Positions 36,601 through 49,100 are shown, counted from the first letter of the stretch. The stretch is 64,000 bases of DNA from Volvox africanus (GCA_030268105.1 BSDZ01000003.1:3410001-3474000); one strand, 5' to 3'. Translations and numbers: made by a program. Notes: generated from the sequence alone by a model not told the origin.

Positions 36601-36832
36601 AAGCGAGGTTGCCAGTTGCCGGCGGGGGGCTGTGCCTCCTGCAGAGGTGCCACAGCATGGGCCGACGGATGAGGTAGTTTTGGTCAGCGGGGGCGGGTCT
36701 ATCTGCGATATCAGGAGCTTAGGTAGGGATACGCACGCCCTGAATGCGCGAGGCCAGGAAACAGCAGGGGGCGTGAGCATAGGACAAAAGCAGAAACGGG
36801 AGTCAACGCTCGGTGCAATCATGCCACGATGA
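33671..36832 (+). CDS. mTERF-like organellar helical-repeat protein
   Basis: Mitochondrial transcription termination factor (mTERF) proteins are alpha-helical repeat proteins that bind nucleic acid in chloroplasts or mitochondria. From about residue 120 (34028) to 430 the frame shows successive units of about 35 residues with the family pattern of a Pro-x-x-Leu turn followed by a helix. Examples are ETILQRSPAAVRHMEPE, AFMVSKQPAYMLLTPLSEI, RTALTVPSILRRSTAFTE, HIMARGPEYLSDTPSSVRQ, AMLQARPDLAFMSGKV and AMICHAPRLLLLTPRSL. The C-terminal half is a long Ser/Gly/Gln-rich tail without known domains. The single open frame has 1053 codons. The ATG at 33671 is the first in frame, but residues 1-119 look unlike the rest. 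A strong donor-like GTAAGG near 33950 lies just upstream of the repeats, so the true 5' structure may differ. Confidence 0.75.
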   Translation: MQVCWNRPLPAPAAYLRLSGSPRRRKSLRQVCQQTWERPQSLIHCGILPDGYLGSHLEWPVLAYGAPRLADLAWRQPGPYGRSPIATFARLVRRLNNCTAPLALWCHSDHSTSAHGNVKMVFPDLYSGRITPLKLARLSEVLRLPVMRVETILQRSPAAVRHMEPEHVAHRLKELCLALYILPKQAAFMVSKQPAYMLLTPLSEIHAKIQQLSNTLGVPPTAVLRTALTVPSILRRSTAFTERRVKAYSTLLRCTPLDVLHIMARGPEYLSDTPSSVRQRMTALGYVLRRPQCTIVAMLQARPDLAFMSGKVMNTKVNGLMCIMDKQKHHVVTLAVKLPALLRCNLDNVRHAFGGLQELLQKREGFVYAMICHAPRLLLLTPRSLHQRCAALQRCLATSPEWREQFTQLRPPGVAQLVLNRRGSLSAMMYLTQRRRAGTAHLAQLLSSSPDGGLVKVLGEGWPDFLEWMDRRRQYITYRMRQHRATMRMAAEGVARAGPAALQMSVNGSVPQLQVPLPPLKQEERGMLQRRGQHQKSLSPVAAVTSQVLSGGAAAATAIGIHLYHEAGGLEQHAQQGIVGSPHLTLQPRPADSSLKPSEDCSCSNRDHLHIKSNNLSSRDDECSLESISQQDAGAYVAAGERQQSGASTSGRQLSWLQLQAEYRRSLQSRARRKAASAFQQLARTETEAPPGIEALPPMKRIRSIRRTAQMKGTNPPMPISASEGLPASPDERGRPLTGWDGSGKASTQRSQQLAGASPALEPSSPHVQPQNASWAVAFVAAGVGATGVSELRAAHGNEPWEALHTADAALCNRDLDRLKELTCLHPIGDGRQSHNHDLSTLLSLGRLQQPNPGLAQAKLGNNGATTTDSSDGLDLEGEAFGATLTASCAAQLTQHVGSCFKRDPENTAGAGETMSTEGNGAGSSWPSEASTQAVGPHHVAEQGARQMPLWLHLEPSGIRRNVSDQGDLLGRAHQGESEVASCRRGAVPPAEVPQHGPTDEVVLVSGGGSICDIRSLGRDTHALNARGQETAGGVSIGQKQKRESTLGAIMPR

Positions 36833-38208
36833 TTTTCAAGAGCATGGTATATTTCATACCTGTCGAGTATCGAGTGCTCGTTGCGATTGCTGTACGGTTG
36901 GTCTTGGAATCCTTGGCCGCGGATTCCAGACGTAAAATTTCACAAGAGAAATGTGGATGCGGGCGTAGACCATTGTACGGAGCTGCTTCGGAATGCATGA
37001 CTTTTGCTCTCTTCCTATAGGAATCGAGCACGAGGACCGTGGCGTCCTGTCGCACGTGTACTGCTTGCCGAGCGTATACTTTCTATGACGGTGCCTCAAG
37101 CTATAGTATGCAATTTCTCTCTAGAGGTGTGGCAGGTATTGGGGCAGGGCTTCCGGAAGCCCAAAGCTTGGGAGTAGGCGAGCCTTAGGATTAGCAATGG
37201 GGACTGCGCCCATAGCAGTACGGAAAGCGTTGCGAGCGGCAGGTGTGGCCAATACGTGCATGCTATGGGCAAGAGGGAGGTGAATAGGTGAAATGTTGAA
37301 TTAGGAGAGGGGATGACAAGCATACGATTACTGAATGAGCCAGATCTCTGGACTTGGTTTGATTGCCGCTTGCTGTATCCGTATCGGTTTACCGTAAAGC
37401 GTGAAAGGGTGGATCGCGTTCAGAAGTGCAACTCGTCCACTCCGGCAGTGTAGCTTCATATGATAGGACCTTTAATTTCAGCAACAGATTTCCTATAAGA
37501 ATACCGGGTAAGTCCCCTACACCACCTAGGATAACTGCGCTTTGAATTCAAAGTGGCAACTCAGGCTTTCCTGGTGACCTTCCCCCGGAGTAATGATTTA
37601 ACGTACGGCGAAGCATGAGTCCAAAGAAGTTCATCTATCATTTGTGTCGTTAAAGCGTGCATCAGGAAAACCTGGATGCCTAGGCTCCTGCAGACCCGTG
37701 GGCTCTGAGAGACACGGCAAGGAACGTATAGAAAAGGGCATTTTATTGATAGTGGCTCGGGTCGGCAATTTTTTTGGAGTGTTAACCTTCTAGGTTAGCT
37801 GTAAGACAACGAATGATGTGAACGCAGTTGCCAGCAAGCCGTATTTGAGGACTTTTGTCATTTTGTGCAATCCCCTGCACATGCACGACTATATCAGTAA
37901 AATTTTAGATAGTCAGCATTAGCCATAGTATATCCAAAGTCTCTGTCTGAATCCCTAAGCGATTGTGCAGCGGTAACCCCTGTAGTACGTGGCTTACGGA
38001 ATAACATGAAGATTGCTAAGGGAGGAAATCAAATTGTTTCAGTAAAATAATGCAATATATGTTTGCACCGTCCGAGTAAGCTTTTTCAGAAAGTTGCAAG
38101 AGTAAAACGACATGTCCATAGACTTCCTCATACATCGTTCACAGGCGTAGAAATACCCAGCTCAAACGTTATAATAGGAAATTTCACGTGTTTATTGCCT
38201 TGATTGGT
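36833..38208. other. Intergenic/UTR between the mTERF-like and kinesin genes
   Basis: About 1.38 kb, moderately AT-rich, with no open frame carrying a recognised motif on either strand. It must hold the 3' UTR of the mTERF-like gene and the promoter and leader of the kinesin gene. Confidence 0.5.
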
Positions 38209-41200
38209 ATGGCGGAGTGCGTGAAGGTCGCGGTGCGATGCCGCCCCCTTAACAGCAAGGAAAAGGGAGACAACCGTGCTGTTATTGTAGATGTCGACGG
38301 CAAGATTGGTCAAGTTACTCTCCATAATCCTAAGGGTGATGAACCCCCAAAGTCTTTCACCTTCGACAATGCATTCGATTGGAACGTTACTCAGAAGGAG
38401 GTATATGACATTGTTGCTCGCCCTATCGTTAACAGCGTCGCGGATGGATACAATGGAACCATATTTGCGTATGGCCAAACTGGCACGGGCAAGACGCATA
38501 CCATGGAAGGCCAACCCACCCCGGAGCTGCAGGGCATCATCCCCAACTGCTTTGACCACATCTTTGAGATAGTTAATGGTAGTTCTGGCCGGCAGTGGAT
38601 GGTGCGTGCTTCGTACTTGGAAATTTACAACGAGGAAGTTCGGGACCTGCTCTCGAAGGACTCGAAGAACAAGCTGGAACTGAAGGAGCACAAGGATTCG
38701 GGAGTCTACGTCAAGGGGCTTAATGCCTTTGTTGTGAAGGGCGTGCCTGAACTTAAGAATGTACTTGAGGTAAGGGTAGGGGGGAGGCATGGTGTCAGCC
38801 GGGTCAGCCGCAGTCTTATCCTGCAAAGAAGTCAGAGCGTTGCCCCTGTTAGAGTTTCTTTTTGGATGGTTTTCCCATTCGCTTCATCCTGACACACACT
38901 TGTACATGGAATGGATAAACTTAAGCTTTTGCAAAGCATTTATACTGCAGAATACGAAAGCGCTCTGGGTTTTGTCAAAGCCTTAGGTTTCGAGGTACAC
39001 AGATCGTGCTACCTGCCCTAAAAGTCCTCTTAACATATTGGAGGCTTTCACACATTCAACAAGAATAGGTTTTGCATTTACAGGGATAAATGGCACGTGT
39101 CTCTTAACCCAACATTTGGACACATGAGACACAGTCCTTGTCTCAACTCGTACCCCTACGTAGGTGGGCAGGAAGAATCGATCGGTGGGCGCAACCCTGA
39201 TGAACCAAGACTCGTCTCGTTCACACTCAATCTTCACCATTACCATCGAGAGTATCGAACAGACAAAGGCGCAGGTGCGTGGCAGGAGGCTAGGAGGCGT
39301 TTGTGACGATGTCCGTAGCCAGGTCCCGATTTGCTTGGCCGCCACATCGAAGTGAAAGGCAAAGCCGTGAGCTGCTTATTGAGTTGCATGACACAGAACG
39401 GCCGCAACGGTCGCTTATATCTGAGTACCAGTACCCCTCCTGATATGGGTGAAAAGGCAGCGTAACGTTAGAGCCTCATCGCGATCAAAGCTGAGAACAG
39501 AGGCGGAAATGCGGCCTCATTGTCATCTTGATACGGATACCTGTTGGCGACGGTCACCATTTCCGCCATTATCATATAAAACGGCAATTCCTACTGCAGC
39601 CGGCTCGCGTGATGGCCTAAGGCATGCTTATGTTCGGGAAGATGGGTTTCCATTACTGTGCGCTGTGTAACGTTACCCGGTGGGTGGGCAGCATCAATAC
39701 GGTGCAAAGCACAAAGAACGTCGTATTTGACATGGAGGGGACGAGCGAAGGCCGGCCAGAGTGTGCGCAAGGTTCCGGGCAGCAACATGAAGGACACGGC
39801 ATGCATGGGAACTAGGCACATTTTTAGGTACGAACCGGGCGTCAGGGCAGCGAGCGCAAGTAGCGATGCCATTCCTAAGCGGACTGGAGGTTTATAAAAT
39901 CATATGGTCAGGATTATATGAGATATCATATGGTCGGGAACTGCTTAATGGCTGGCTTTAGGGTCGGTTGCCTTTCCGACGTGCACACGGGTCGACACTC
40001 TGCCATTGTTCGCAGCCCGAGGGCCACATCAAGGTTGGAAAGCTGAACTTGGTGGATTTAGCTGGCAGCGAACGTCAGTCCAAGACGGGGGCTACAGGCG
40101 ACCGCCTCAAGGAGGCCACGAAGATTAACTTGTCACTGTCAGCGCTGGGTAATGTCATCTCAGCTTTGGTGGACAGCAAGAGCGGTAGGTGCGACAAACA
40201 ACAGAATCGTTCACAGTCATTTTAAGCCACATAGTGCTTACAGAAACCTACAAATGATTTGTGAACGGATAGCTGCAAAGCGGCCGCGTTGCCGCACCCG
40301 ACTGACACTTAAGGTACACAACACATATGGAGGCACGCATACCCAGGCTACAACGATAGTGAGACGTTGAGCTCATGTGCAATCGATAGCGCAAAAAAAT
40401 GGCGAGGATAGCAAACCGAACGTGGATGAAGGTCGGGGTGGGCCGGGCATGATGGGGCTGAGGTCAGGGACTGCTGACTGACGAAGTGGATAACGGATTA
40501 CGAAGTCCCTGAAAATTCTGCTCGACATGTTTCGGGTTTCTTAAAATTCTTTGGGAATCCGTACAATCTGCTGCAAGCTTCAGTGCGCGGTGCACGGCCT
40601 GTGTCGGGCTGTGCCAGTGACTGGTCGTATGCCTTATGGTAATCAGCGGTTCGTGCACGTGCATTGGTCTTTTTTGTGTGAGAGCTGGTGCGAGGCGTGT
40701 AGCGCGAGTTTTAGGACATATCCCAAAAGCACGAGTGCTGTGCCCGTCCATATGTATTGAATCTGCGTTCTTGCTGCAGGGCAGCTGTTTGGCAACCCTA
40801 ATTAGTTTACAACTGCATGCGCGCTCAGGTCGTTGCGGTGTTCCGCCTCTGCTGTCAGAAAGCTCTTTCCTGCAAGGCCGAAATCTCATAAACGCGTACA
40901 GATTCCTCTGCAGATCCCTTGTATTTGAATGAGCTAGAAACGAGTTCAGCACACCGTATTGCTACCTTCTGTCCCCGTGGAACGCTGGTTACGGCACCAG
41001 AAATACAATCCCCAAAATATTCCGACTTCCGGTTTTCAGGATGGTTCTCTATTTCTCCAGCTGCGGCGGCGGGGGCCTTTGCTGAACAGAGGGTGGAGAA
41101 ATAGAGGGGGATGATGGATGCGCTCCGAACCGTTCACCTGCTGGGGCTCCATGATCATGACTGTTTATTAGACACGAATCAGAACTCTGTACAAGGCCTT

Positions 41201-44200
41201 GTCAGTATAAATGCTTACGAACTGCGTGCATACACCCATTTGCGGCCACCCTTTGCAGGCCACGTGCCGTACCGTGACTCTAAGCTCACCCGTTTGTTAA
41301 TGGATTCGCTGGGCGGCAATACGAAGACGATCATGTGCGCCAACATGGGGCCAGCCGACTGGAACTACGACGAGACGCTATCTACGCTCCGCTATGCAAA
41401 TCGTGCTAAGAACATTAAGAATAAGGTACTGAGGATCCGAGTTAAGCACGTTAAATGTCACAGCCCTCGTTGTGCTACGAGGTCACGGAATGAAATAAAA
41501 CTGCTTCATAAGGGACGTGCCTCTCTCTATTTGGCAACCTAATTGGGGTATTGTTGACCACCATTCCCTCCTTGTGCTTGTTCCGTGGGTCCCGTAGCCG
41601 AAAATTAACGAGGACCCTAAGGACGCAATGTTGCGCGAGTTCCAGGAGGAGATTTCGCGGCTCAAGGCGCTGCTGGCGGTGAGTATTGTCACGATGGATG
41701 TGGTAATGGATACTGCTCTTATTGGGGAACGTTGCAAACGGAGCACATGCAAAGACTAAACCGGTCGAATGGTTTATAATAATTATCCCGACGATTTCAT
41801 TCTGGGGCACGGGGGCACCGCAGCATGTTTCCAACATGCGTGAACGAGTCCGTTCAGGTGAACGTGAGTAAATGTGGCTATGATACAACCACGTTCAGAC
41901 AAGGCACGCCATATGCTCACAAGGATGACCTGCAGCGATGGTTATCGGTCTATCATGTCCGGCGAAAGGCTTTTCTGAACGGTGTCATCCTCTCCGTGGC
42001 ATTGTGCAGGCCGAAGGTGGGGCGCTCCCTGAGGGTCTTGCTGCGGGCCCTGGCGGTGAGGTGGTGGTAGAGAAGGTGGTGACGGTGCCGAAGGCACTAG
42101 ATGCCGCGTTCTTGGAGAAGATGAGGCGCGACATGGAGGAGCAGATGAAGGCCGACCTAGCAGCAAAACAAGCGGCGGCACTGAACGAGGAGCAGCTGCA
42201 GAAGGTACGCCGGCGGTTTGCTTTGACCGGGGTCCAGTGATGGGCTGGAGTTATGCATAGGATTGCAGCGGCGAGCGGGGCCCCGTGTATGATTCAACAT
42301 TTTGTATACGCAATAACTGCAGGTGAAGGAGGAAGCGGCAGCAAAAGCTAAAGCTGAGGCTGACCGTCTGGCGGAGGAGAAGCGGAAGGCGGAAGAGGAG
42401 GCAGTTAAGATGCAGCGCAAGCAGCAGAAGATTAAGGAGGAGATGGAGAAAAAGTCTCAGGACGCTGAGCAGGTGTGCAGGAGTTTCCGTCTTTTGGCAT
42501 AAGGCAACGTGATGTATTTACCTTGATAAGGCTTTGCCGTCCCGCAGCCCTGTCAACTTGCGGCGTTCCCCTGAGTTCATGATTGGTACCCCACAACATT
42601 CAGCGAAAGGTCATGCAATGACGCGTATATGTGTCCTGTGCAGATCCGTGCTGAGAAGGAGGCCCTAGCTAAGAAGCTCAAAGCCATGGAGTCGAAAATT
42701 CTGAAGGGCGATGCAGCAGGCGGACTGGCAGAAGTCACAAAGAAGAAGGAAGAGGAGCTCCGGAAAAAGGAGCAGGAGCTTGAGCGCAGGTATAACGGCA
42801 GAGACTCGGCGGAGAAAGGAAACAGGAAATCATGACCATAGGACCAGGAGTGCTGACCTGTCGGGGTTGTGCAAACCAGTGCACGGAGCAAACGTATTGT
42901 TCGCCCATGTGTTCCCCGGCGCTGAGTATACCGTGCTTTGCGCAACTTAGTGAGGTTCGCGCCCTGCGGTCTTTTTTGAGGCCTGTAGCGAGGAGTCACT
43001 TCACAGCCACTAAGTGCCGAACCCTTACAATCTGTGTACATCCTGACAGACGGAAAGATGAGGAAGCGCGGCGACAGAAGATTGCCGCGATGGAGGAGGC
43101 GCAATTAGCAGCGGAGGAGAAGTACAAAGACAAGGCGGACGAGGCAGAGCAAAAGACCAAGAAGTTGAAGAAGCTGTGGAAGAAGTTTCAGGAGGTCAAC
43201 GCCGAGGTGGAAGATATGTACAAGGAATTCCAACGGGAGAAGGTGTGTGGGTGGGCACTCTGGTGCTGGAAGGTTGTCTGCCCTATGCCTTGCCGTTATA
43301 TTCGCGATCCCACCTGCCGTGTCTCAATGGGCCTGTCGCAAACCTCATCAAGCATCAATGCATACGTGTGATCTAGCTATTTCCTCGCTAAGTATTTTGG
43401 AATGTGTGTGCACCAACAGGAAGACCTGCTGGAGAGCATCCGTATGCTGCAAGATCAAATGCAGCTCAAGGACATGGTCATCGAGGCGTTCATCCCACCA
43501 GAGGAGGTACAAAAGGTACGAAGATGCGCGCTACATATACACGACAAGGCTGCGTTGCCCTTTTATATTGATTGGACCAGTTGACACAGGTTTTATGAGG
43601 TAGACAAGTGCCCGATGACATAAGATACGAGTTTTCTAATATGTATGTTAGCTGAGGACCCCATGCTAGTGAAGCTGGTATTCCTGGCCACATACGGCCC
43701 ACAGTGTTGTGAGGAAGCCGTTTGCGTGGGTGCTGTACTCGAGCCGTTAAGGCTCCATGGTAAGTCCTATGCGGTGGGTGACCATTGTGCACTTTTTTAG
43801 CCTCACTAAGATCCATCACGTTGCATTCCCCACGTGAAAGGTAATGAAGCGTGCGCACTGGGATGATGAGCGGGAGGTGTGGGTGTTGGAGCGGCTCAGC
43901 GATATTGGCAAGCGCGAGACGGCGTCTGGCAATTCACGCAGGCCCGTGTCAGCTTCGGGGCAGCGCCGCCCCACCTCGGATTTCGCCAAGCTGGCCAATG
44001 CCATGGGCGATATGAATCCGCGCTTCAAGTCGGAAAACATTCTTAACCTTGAACTGGATCTGCCAGAGCGCACGACATACGATTACGAGGGGCCGGGTGT
44101 GGATCCACGCGTACAGGTGCGTGACGAATTCCAACTTACCATCATTATTGGACCCTTGAATTTTAATGTTAGATGCGCTTGGCACAGCTTCTCTGCTTGT

Positions 44201-44424
44201 GATATTTACGCAATTTCTTTGACCTTGGGGCGCGCGCAATGGTACTTATTCACTCTCTGCAGGCTGCCATCAACGCCGCCTTTGCGGAAGACGGAGAGCT
44301 CATCTTCGTGGGATCGGAGCAGAATGTACATCTAGGCGAGGTTACTGCGAACGTTGCTCAACGGCCCGATTCAGCAAAGAAACGTCCAGCTTCAGCGCGC
44401 AAAGGGACCAAGGCGCCGCGATAA
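38209..44424 (+). CDS. FLA8: Kinesin-2 motor subunit, FLA8/KIF3B-type (intraflagellar transport)
   Basis: Motor of heterotrimeric kinesin-2, which drives anterograde intraflagellar transport. Exons: 38209-38769, 39164-39274, 40016-40184, 41259-41425, 41598-41678, 42010-42204, 42323-42472, 42644-42789, 43050-43242, 43420-43515, 43841-44116, 44263-44424; phases agree, 768 aa. The motor domain has P-loop GQTGTGKT (89-96), switch I SSRSH (204-208), switch II DLAGSE (238-243) and RDSKLTRLL. The neck [18 protein letters not shown] is typical of kinesin-2. A charged coiled-coil stalk follows, then a basic Ser/Ala/Lys tail. FDWN near residue 56 and [17 protein letters not shown] favour the KIF3B/FLA8 branch over KIF3A/FLA10, but only moderately. 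I chose ATG 38209 because [15 protein letters not shown] fits the family start; another in-frame ATG lies at 38188. TGTAA at 44667-44671 is a likely polyadenylation signal. Confidence 0.93.
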
Positions 44425-44827
44425 AAGACGCAATTCTTTGTTGGCGGCATGTGTGTTTAGAGGAAGGTAATGTGAAATGGATTATGATTGGAAGATCTGC
44501 GAGGCTGAATTTACAGTCCTTAACTTTTCGCCGTTCAGGCGATTAGCATATTAAATGTTCATAATTCGTCCAAACTAGCGGACAAACAGTCGCCACACAT
44601 ACAAAAGGATACATTTTTTAGGGCTGCAGCCCAGTGTAGCAGCTTAAGGTGATTGTACTACCCTATTGTAAGACTTGCCACGCTGTGTCCGGTGTACCAG
44701 AGACATTAAGAATGTATCACTCAGAGCACACAGTCACGTGCAAAACACACACATTTCACCTCGTCACCCAGCGGGGGATGGTACACTCTCAGTAAACTGC
44801 ATGAATATTAAGTCTGGTATCTAGGGT
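44425..44827. other. Convergent 3' region of the kinesin-2 and cytochrome c genes
   Basis: About 400 bases between two stop codons on opposite strands. It contains a plus-strand TGTAA at 44667-44671. No coding potential was seen. The two 3' UTRs may overlap. Confidence 0.55.
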
Positions 44828-45446
44828 TTAAGCAGTTGCCTGCTTCAGATAGGCTATGAGATCCGCACGCTCCTCAGGCTTCTTAAGACCTGCGAAGACC
44901 ATCTTGGTGCCCGGCATATACCTGAGGAAGTGCAATAACAAATGTATTAGTTGCTACTATTCCGAAGGTCGCTTATATATATCCAGATACAGACAGAACG
45001 GGTGCATTCCTACAACGCCGACACGTCGATCAATCACACGGGAGGCCAAACGAGCATAAGCAACACCCATATGTAGCTTACTTTTTCGGGTTCAAAAGGT
45101 AATCGTAAAGAGAATTCTCGTTCCACTCAACGGCCATCTCCTTGTTTGCCTTCGAGTACGCAAAGCCAGGCGCTGTGCCCGAAATACGCCCGAACAGGCC
45201 GCCCAGGTTAGGACCCTGCAACACATGACAAAAATTGCGGTAATGCAGCTTAAAGCGAACCTCAAGGGTAGGTGCGTCAGCAGAATGACCCTTGATGATA
45301 AATCGACAGAGGCACATCACGCAGGCGGCGCGCACCTGCTTGTGGCCACCACCTTTCTCTGCAACATGACACTGCGCACATTTGGTCTTGAAAATCTTCT
45401 CTCCTTGGGCAAGGTTGCCAGGGGGCGCGTCAGCGAAGGAGGCCAT
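44828..45446 (-). CDS. CYC: Mitochondrial cytochrome c
   Basis: Soluble electron carrier between complexes III and IV in the mitochondrial intermembrane space. Exons on the minus strand: 45446-45336, 45215-45082, 44921-44828; phases agree, 112 aa, the normal plant/algal length. Haem is attached through CAQCH (C23, C26, H27). The axial methionine is M89 in YMPGTKM, and the C-terminus reads [16 protein letters not shown]. The start [19 protein letters not shown] matches the short acidic plant-type N-terminus. An in-frame upstream Met at 45497 would add an unsupported leader. The second splice divides a Lys codon (AA, then G). Confidence 0.97.
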
Positions 45447-46185
45447 AGCAGTATTAACCTTTAGGAGGAAGTCTATCAACTTGAGAATAGTGCTCACTAC
45501 AATATATTTGCTTTGCGTAAGCCATTGTCCCGGCAGCCTTAAATCAATTTTGCCCCTCGTTGGAACGGTTGCCCACAGGGCACTGTCGTATAATTAATCA
45601 CGCGCGCCTCAGCCATTCCGCCACACCCAGTAAGCTTACTTAAGAAGGCTCATATAATATTGTTGTATAGTACCGGGTCAGGTATCTGCTCAAGGTTTGC
45701 TTTTATGTCTTTCTGCTTGTGTCAACGAACAATGTTCGCTAGCCTCGAGCGTGGAAGGGTGCTTCCGCCCCCCTAGGTGCATGTCCATCATTGCAAGGAA
45801 TTCTTTGTACAATTTTCGATGTTTTGGTGCTTCGTTTTGTGTTTGATGCATTGGTCGTTACCCTACCGCGGAACGTGTCCTGTGCACACCGATTTGCGAT
45901 CATAAGGAGTATGTCACGGTATTAAAACTGACTTCAGAATATCGGGCAGAATTTGCTTTTCAAAATCGCGCCATCGTAGTGTAACAGGCTGACGTGCTGT
46001 CGCAAAGATCGGCCACTGCATCCAAACAAACCAGGTTTATGTTGTACCCATCCAAACTCTCTTATGCTAATACTGAAGCATGTAGTGATCTTAAGAACAA
46101 ATCTGACACCCAGACCTTCTGCATAGCCCAACGCCGTCCCAATGGTCCATCATCATCACGTGACTTGCTGCAGAGACCGGCACTT
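45447..46185. other. Region between the cytochrome c start and the 5-phosphatase 3' end
   Basis: About 740 bases. It contains the cytochrome c promoter/leader (minus strand) and the 3' UTR of the 5-phosphatase gene. A tRNA box-A-like stretch occurs on the minus strand at about 45606-45630 but does not form a tRNA. No coding sequence was recognised. Confidence 0.5.
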
Positions 46186-49100
46186 TCAGAAGACGCTATT
46201 ACCAAACGTAAGGCTAACTACGGGCCCAAGCGCAGCCGCAAGTGTCTCGGAGCCCCATAAGGGGCGAAAAACAAAGCGCAGCTGCAGGGGTTCGCTCGGC
46301 CGAAGTGATTCTCCAGCAAGCACGCGGAGGGAGACCCGCGCGCGGCCCTGCGACGAGTCTCCTCCAATGTCGCCCTCCATCAGCCTTGGGGCCAGGTAGA
46401 ACGTTATTGGGCTCACCTCAAGCCAGCAGGGTAATTGGGCAAGGGCATGTCGTCCCGAACTTGCTCCATGTCGCCGCTCTGTCATAACTTGCACTATGAC
46501 GGCCACCGTGCTGCAGTTAAAAAGTTCCAGCGTTGAGGTACAATTAGACCGGAGGTCGAGCCTGGAAACAGACACCTGTACCGGTTGCGGCTGCTGCACA
46601 CTCGATCCTAAGCCCTGCGAAGATATTACTGCCTGATGCACTGCAAGCGCAGAGGCAAGGCTGTGTCGGCGCTTTTGCTCCTGTGGTCGATTAAGTCAGG
46701 GGGAGAGTTGAGAAAATCTCAGTGTCAAGAACAGCGCAGGTTTGGCACACCAGGTAGTGGTAGTCCTTGGACGAGAAATTTTGGTAATTGTTGAAGCTGG
46801 ATCTAGGATTAGCAGGCGCGTATGATGGCATGAAGTCACAACGACTGAGCGACGGGACTGAGAGGCGGGCAAGCTGCGATCCCGCATGACATCATACTGT
46901 GCCTATATGCTGAAGTCGGGAGACACATCCCCATCCCCCAGCGTCCTAAGGCATGGGCATGGTTGTCATTGGTCATTGACTGCCAAAATTGCCATGGCCA
47001 TTCTACTGCCAACATCTCGCAATAATTAACAACTCCCCCGAAAGGGTTATGTTAACCTCTATTCGCAATGTGCATAGCAGTAAACGCAGCTTAGTAGGCC
47101 CCGCTCTGGAATCCTTCACCTACCTGTGCGTAGCCCGGTAGCTGCACCTGCAGCAGCGCGAACACGGGCTTGTGGTCCGAATCGTTGATGTCAAGGACAC
47201 AGTTGTAGTCAGAGGCCCGGTCGATGCTGGCAGTCACCTCTTCCGCAGCTACATCTGGCGCACAGAAGGAGTGGGGGAAATGTAGGTGGATTCAGCACGC
47301 GAGAACATGTCGTGAAGCCGCAGTAACTCTTGATGTCCGCGCTGTGAGATAACGTATAGAGGGGTGTAAGTTGCAGGTTGAAAACCATGTACATGCCATT
47401 GATGACTGATCCCAGCAACGCAAGTGCAGAAGACGATGGAAGTACCTGGATCACTTGCTGCTAAATGCATCAGTGATCCGTGTCGAGGCCAGTTGTGGTG
47501 CATCACGTTGCTTTCCTGCCTCCTGTTAGCCAAGCGCGACGGGTGCTAGGGCAAGTATGCATAATGCTGTGCAGAGATATAAATCACACATACCTTACAT
47601 GGTCAGCAACTTCCCCAGGCCACTCACTCCCCCATCCTCACCAAGGCTCCCCGGACGAGAGCCGCGGAAGAAGACACGATCTGTCCACGCTGGCACGCGC
47701 TGCTTCTCGCTTGTGTCATAGGGCAGATTCAGCCGGCCACGGCCGCCGGGCTCGACGGGGGGGATAAACCGGTGAGGTTCGTTCTTGTCGAACTTATATG
47801 TCGGCACGAATACAGGATGGCCCACCGGCAGTGGCTCGCGCAGGCCGCGGAATACGTTGCCCTTCTCCATCTCGATGCGGCACTGGTCGAGTTTGAACAA
47901 CCGCCTGAGCGCGAGACTGCATGACCATTCACGCACTTCCGCATACGTGCCATTGATTCTATAGTTGAAATCGCCCGCCCATACTAGCAGTGCTGCGTCA
48001 GAAAGTCCAGGGCCATGGCCATCGTCCTCATTCTCAGAAGCGCTGGCACCTGTGCTGGCGATTGTGGAGGAGGTAGCAGTGCCGTCGAAATCTGGCTCCA
48101 TGGCCCTATCGCCGCCGGCTTCGCCAGCTTGCTGCAGCATCTGTTGTTGTTGCTGCCGCAGCAGCATCTGCTGCTGTTGCGCCACCTTGCTCGTGTTGTC
48201 AAAGTGCAGCATGCGCACAATTTTATTATAGTTTTCGTTCCGATCATCCACACGCTCTTGGTGTGCTGCGAAATGGGAGCAGACGAACATGACCCTGCGC
48301 CTGCAATAGCAGTGCACGCCATGCCAACGTGCCGAAGATACGGAACAGATGGCATTAGCCAGCACCACGACGAAGATCCCAAACGCGCGTAGACCATTCT
48401 GGCGGCATGAAGCTTCTTTGCTTGTTCGCTTGGCATATCGTACACTCACACATATAGCGCTAGCGCCATGCGTATTCTTGGGCAGTTGCGATCGCCATGC
48501 GGATGAAAAACCTCTCATCAACTACATGACGAAATTCGGACATTAGGATTGGCAGCAGCCGCGCGCCGACAGCACCCCAACCTCCGGCGTACATCCCCCC
48601 TTTTATCAACCCTCATTATTCCGCTGTAGTGCGCTTTCCAGGATCCACCCGTACCTGAAAACAGACATTGAGACCGCCACGGCGCCCTTATTGCCCCCCA
48701 CTCCCATTACACCGCACGCCACGTTGGCAGTTGATACCTCGCCCACATGCGCCTGCAGCTCAGTCCGGCAGAACACCACAATCACCAGGCCCGACATCTG
48801 CCGCAGCGCAACCCGCTCCCAGGTGCGTCCCGTGGCGGTCAGCGCGGCAGCCAACTCTGTGGCCCACCACTGCGCGTTCTGGTTGCCGCGCTCCTATATA
48901 TGCATAGAAAACATGGGACATGAGCAGCCCATATTTGCAAGTTAGCGGCGTGAAAAGTAACAGGGGAAACGCGACAAAACAGACGACGGGAAACCTGATT
49001 TGGAATCAGTGTGTGAAACGCCACAGCGTGTGATGTCGCATTCGAGACTGCAGCCCGATCAAAAGCCAAGCGAACCGGCCCCGTTAAGCACCAAGTGCCA

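Noticed and set aside
38209..44424. Assignment as FLA10/KIF3A
   Set aside because: Motor-domain residues after the P-loop and the 768-residue length fit the FLA8/KIF3B branch better; a phylogeny would settle it.
45601..45632. tRNA-like box A (TGGCGGAATGGC) on the minus strand upstream of cytochrome c
   Set aside because: No matching acceptor stem can be formed, and the candidate T-arm lacks the GTTCRA core, so it is neither a tRNA gene nor a clear SINE.
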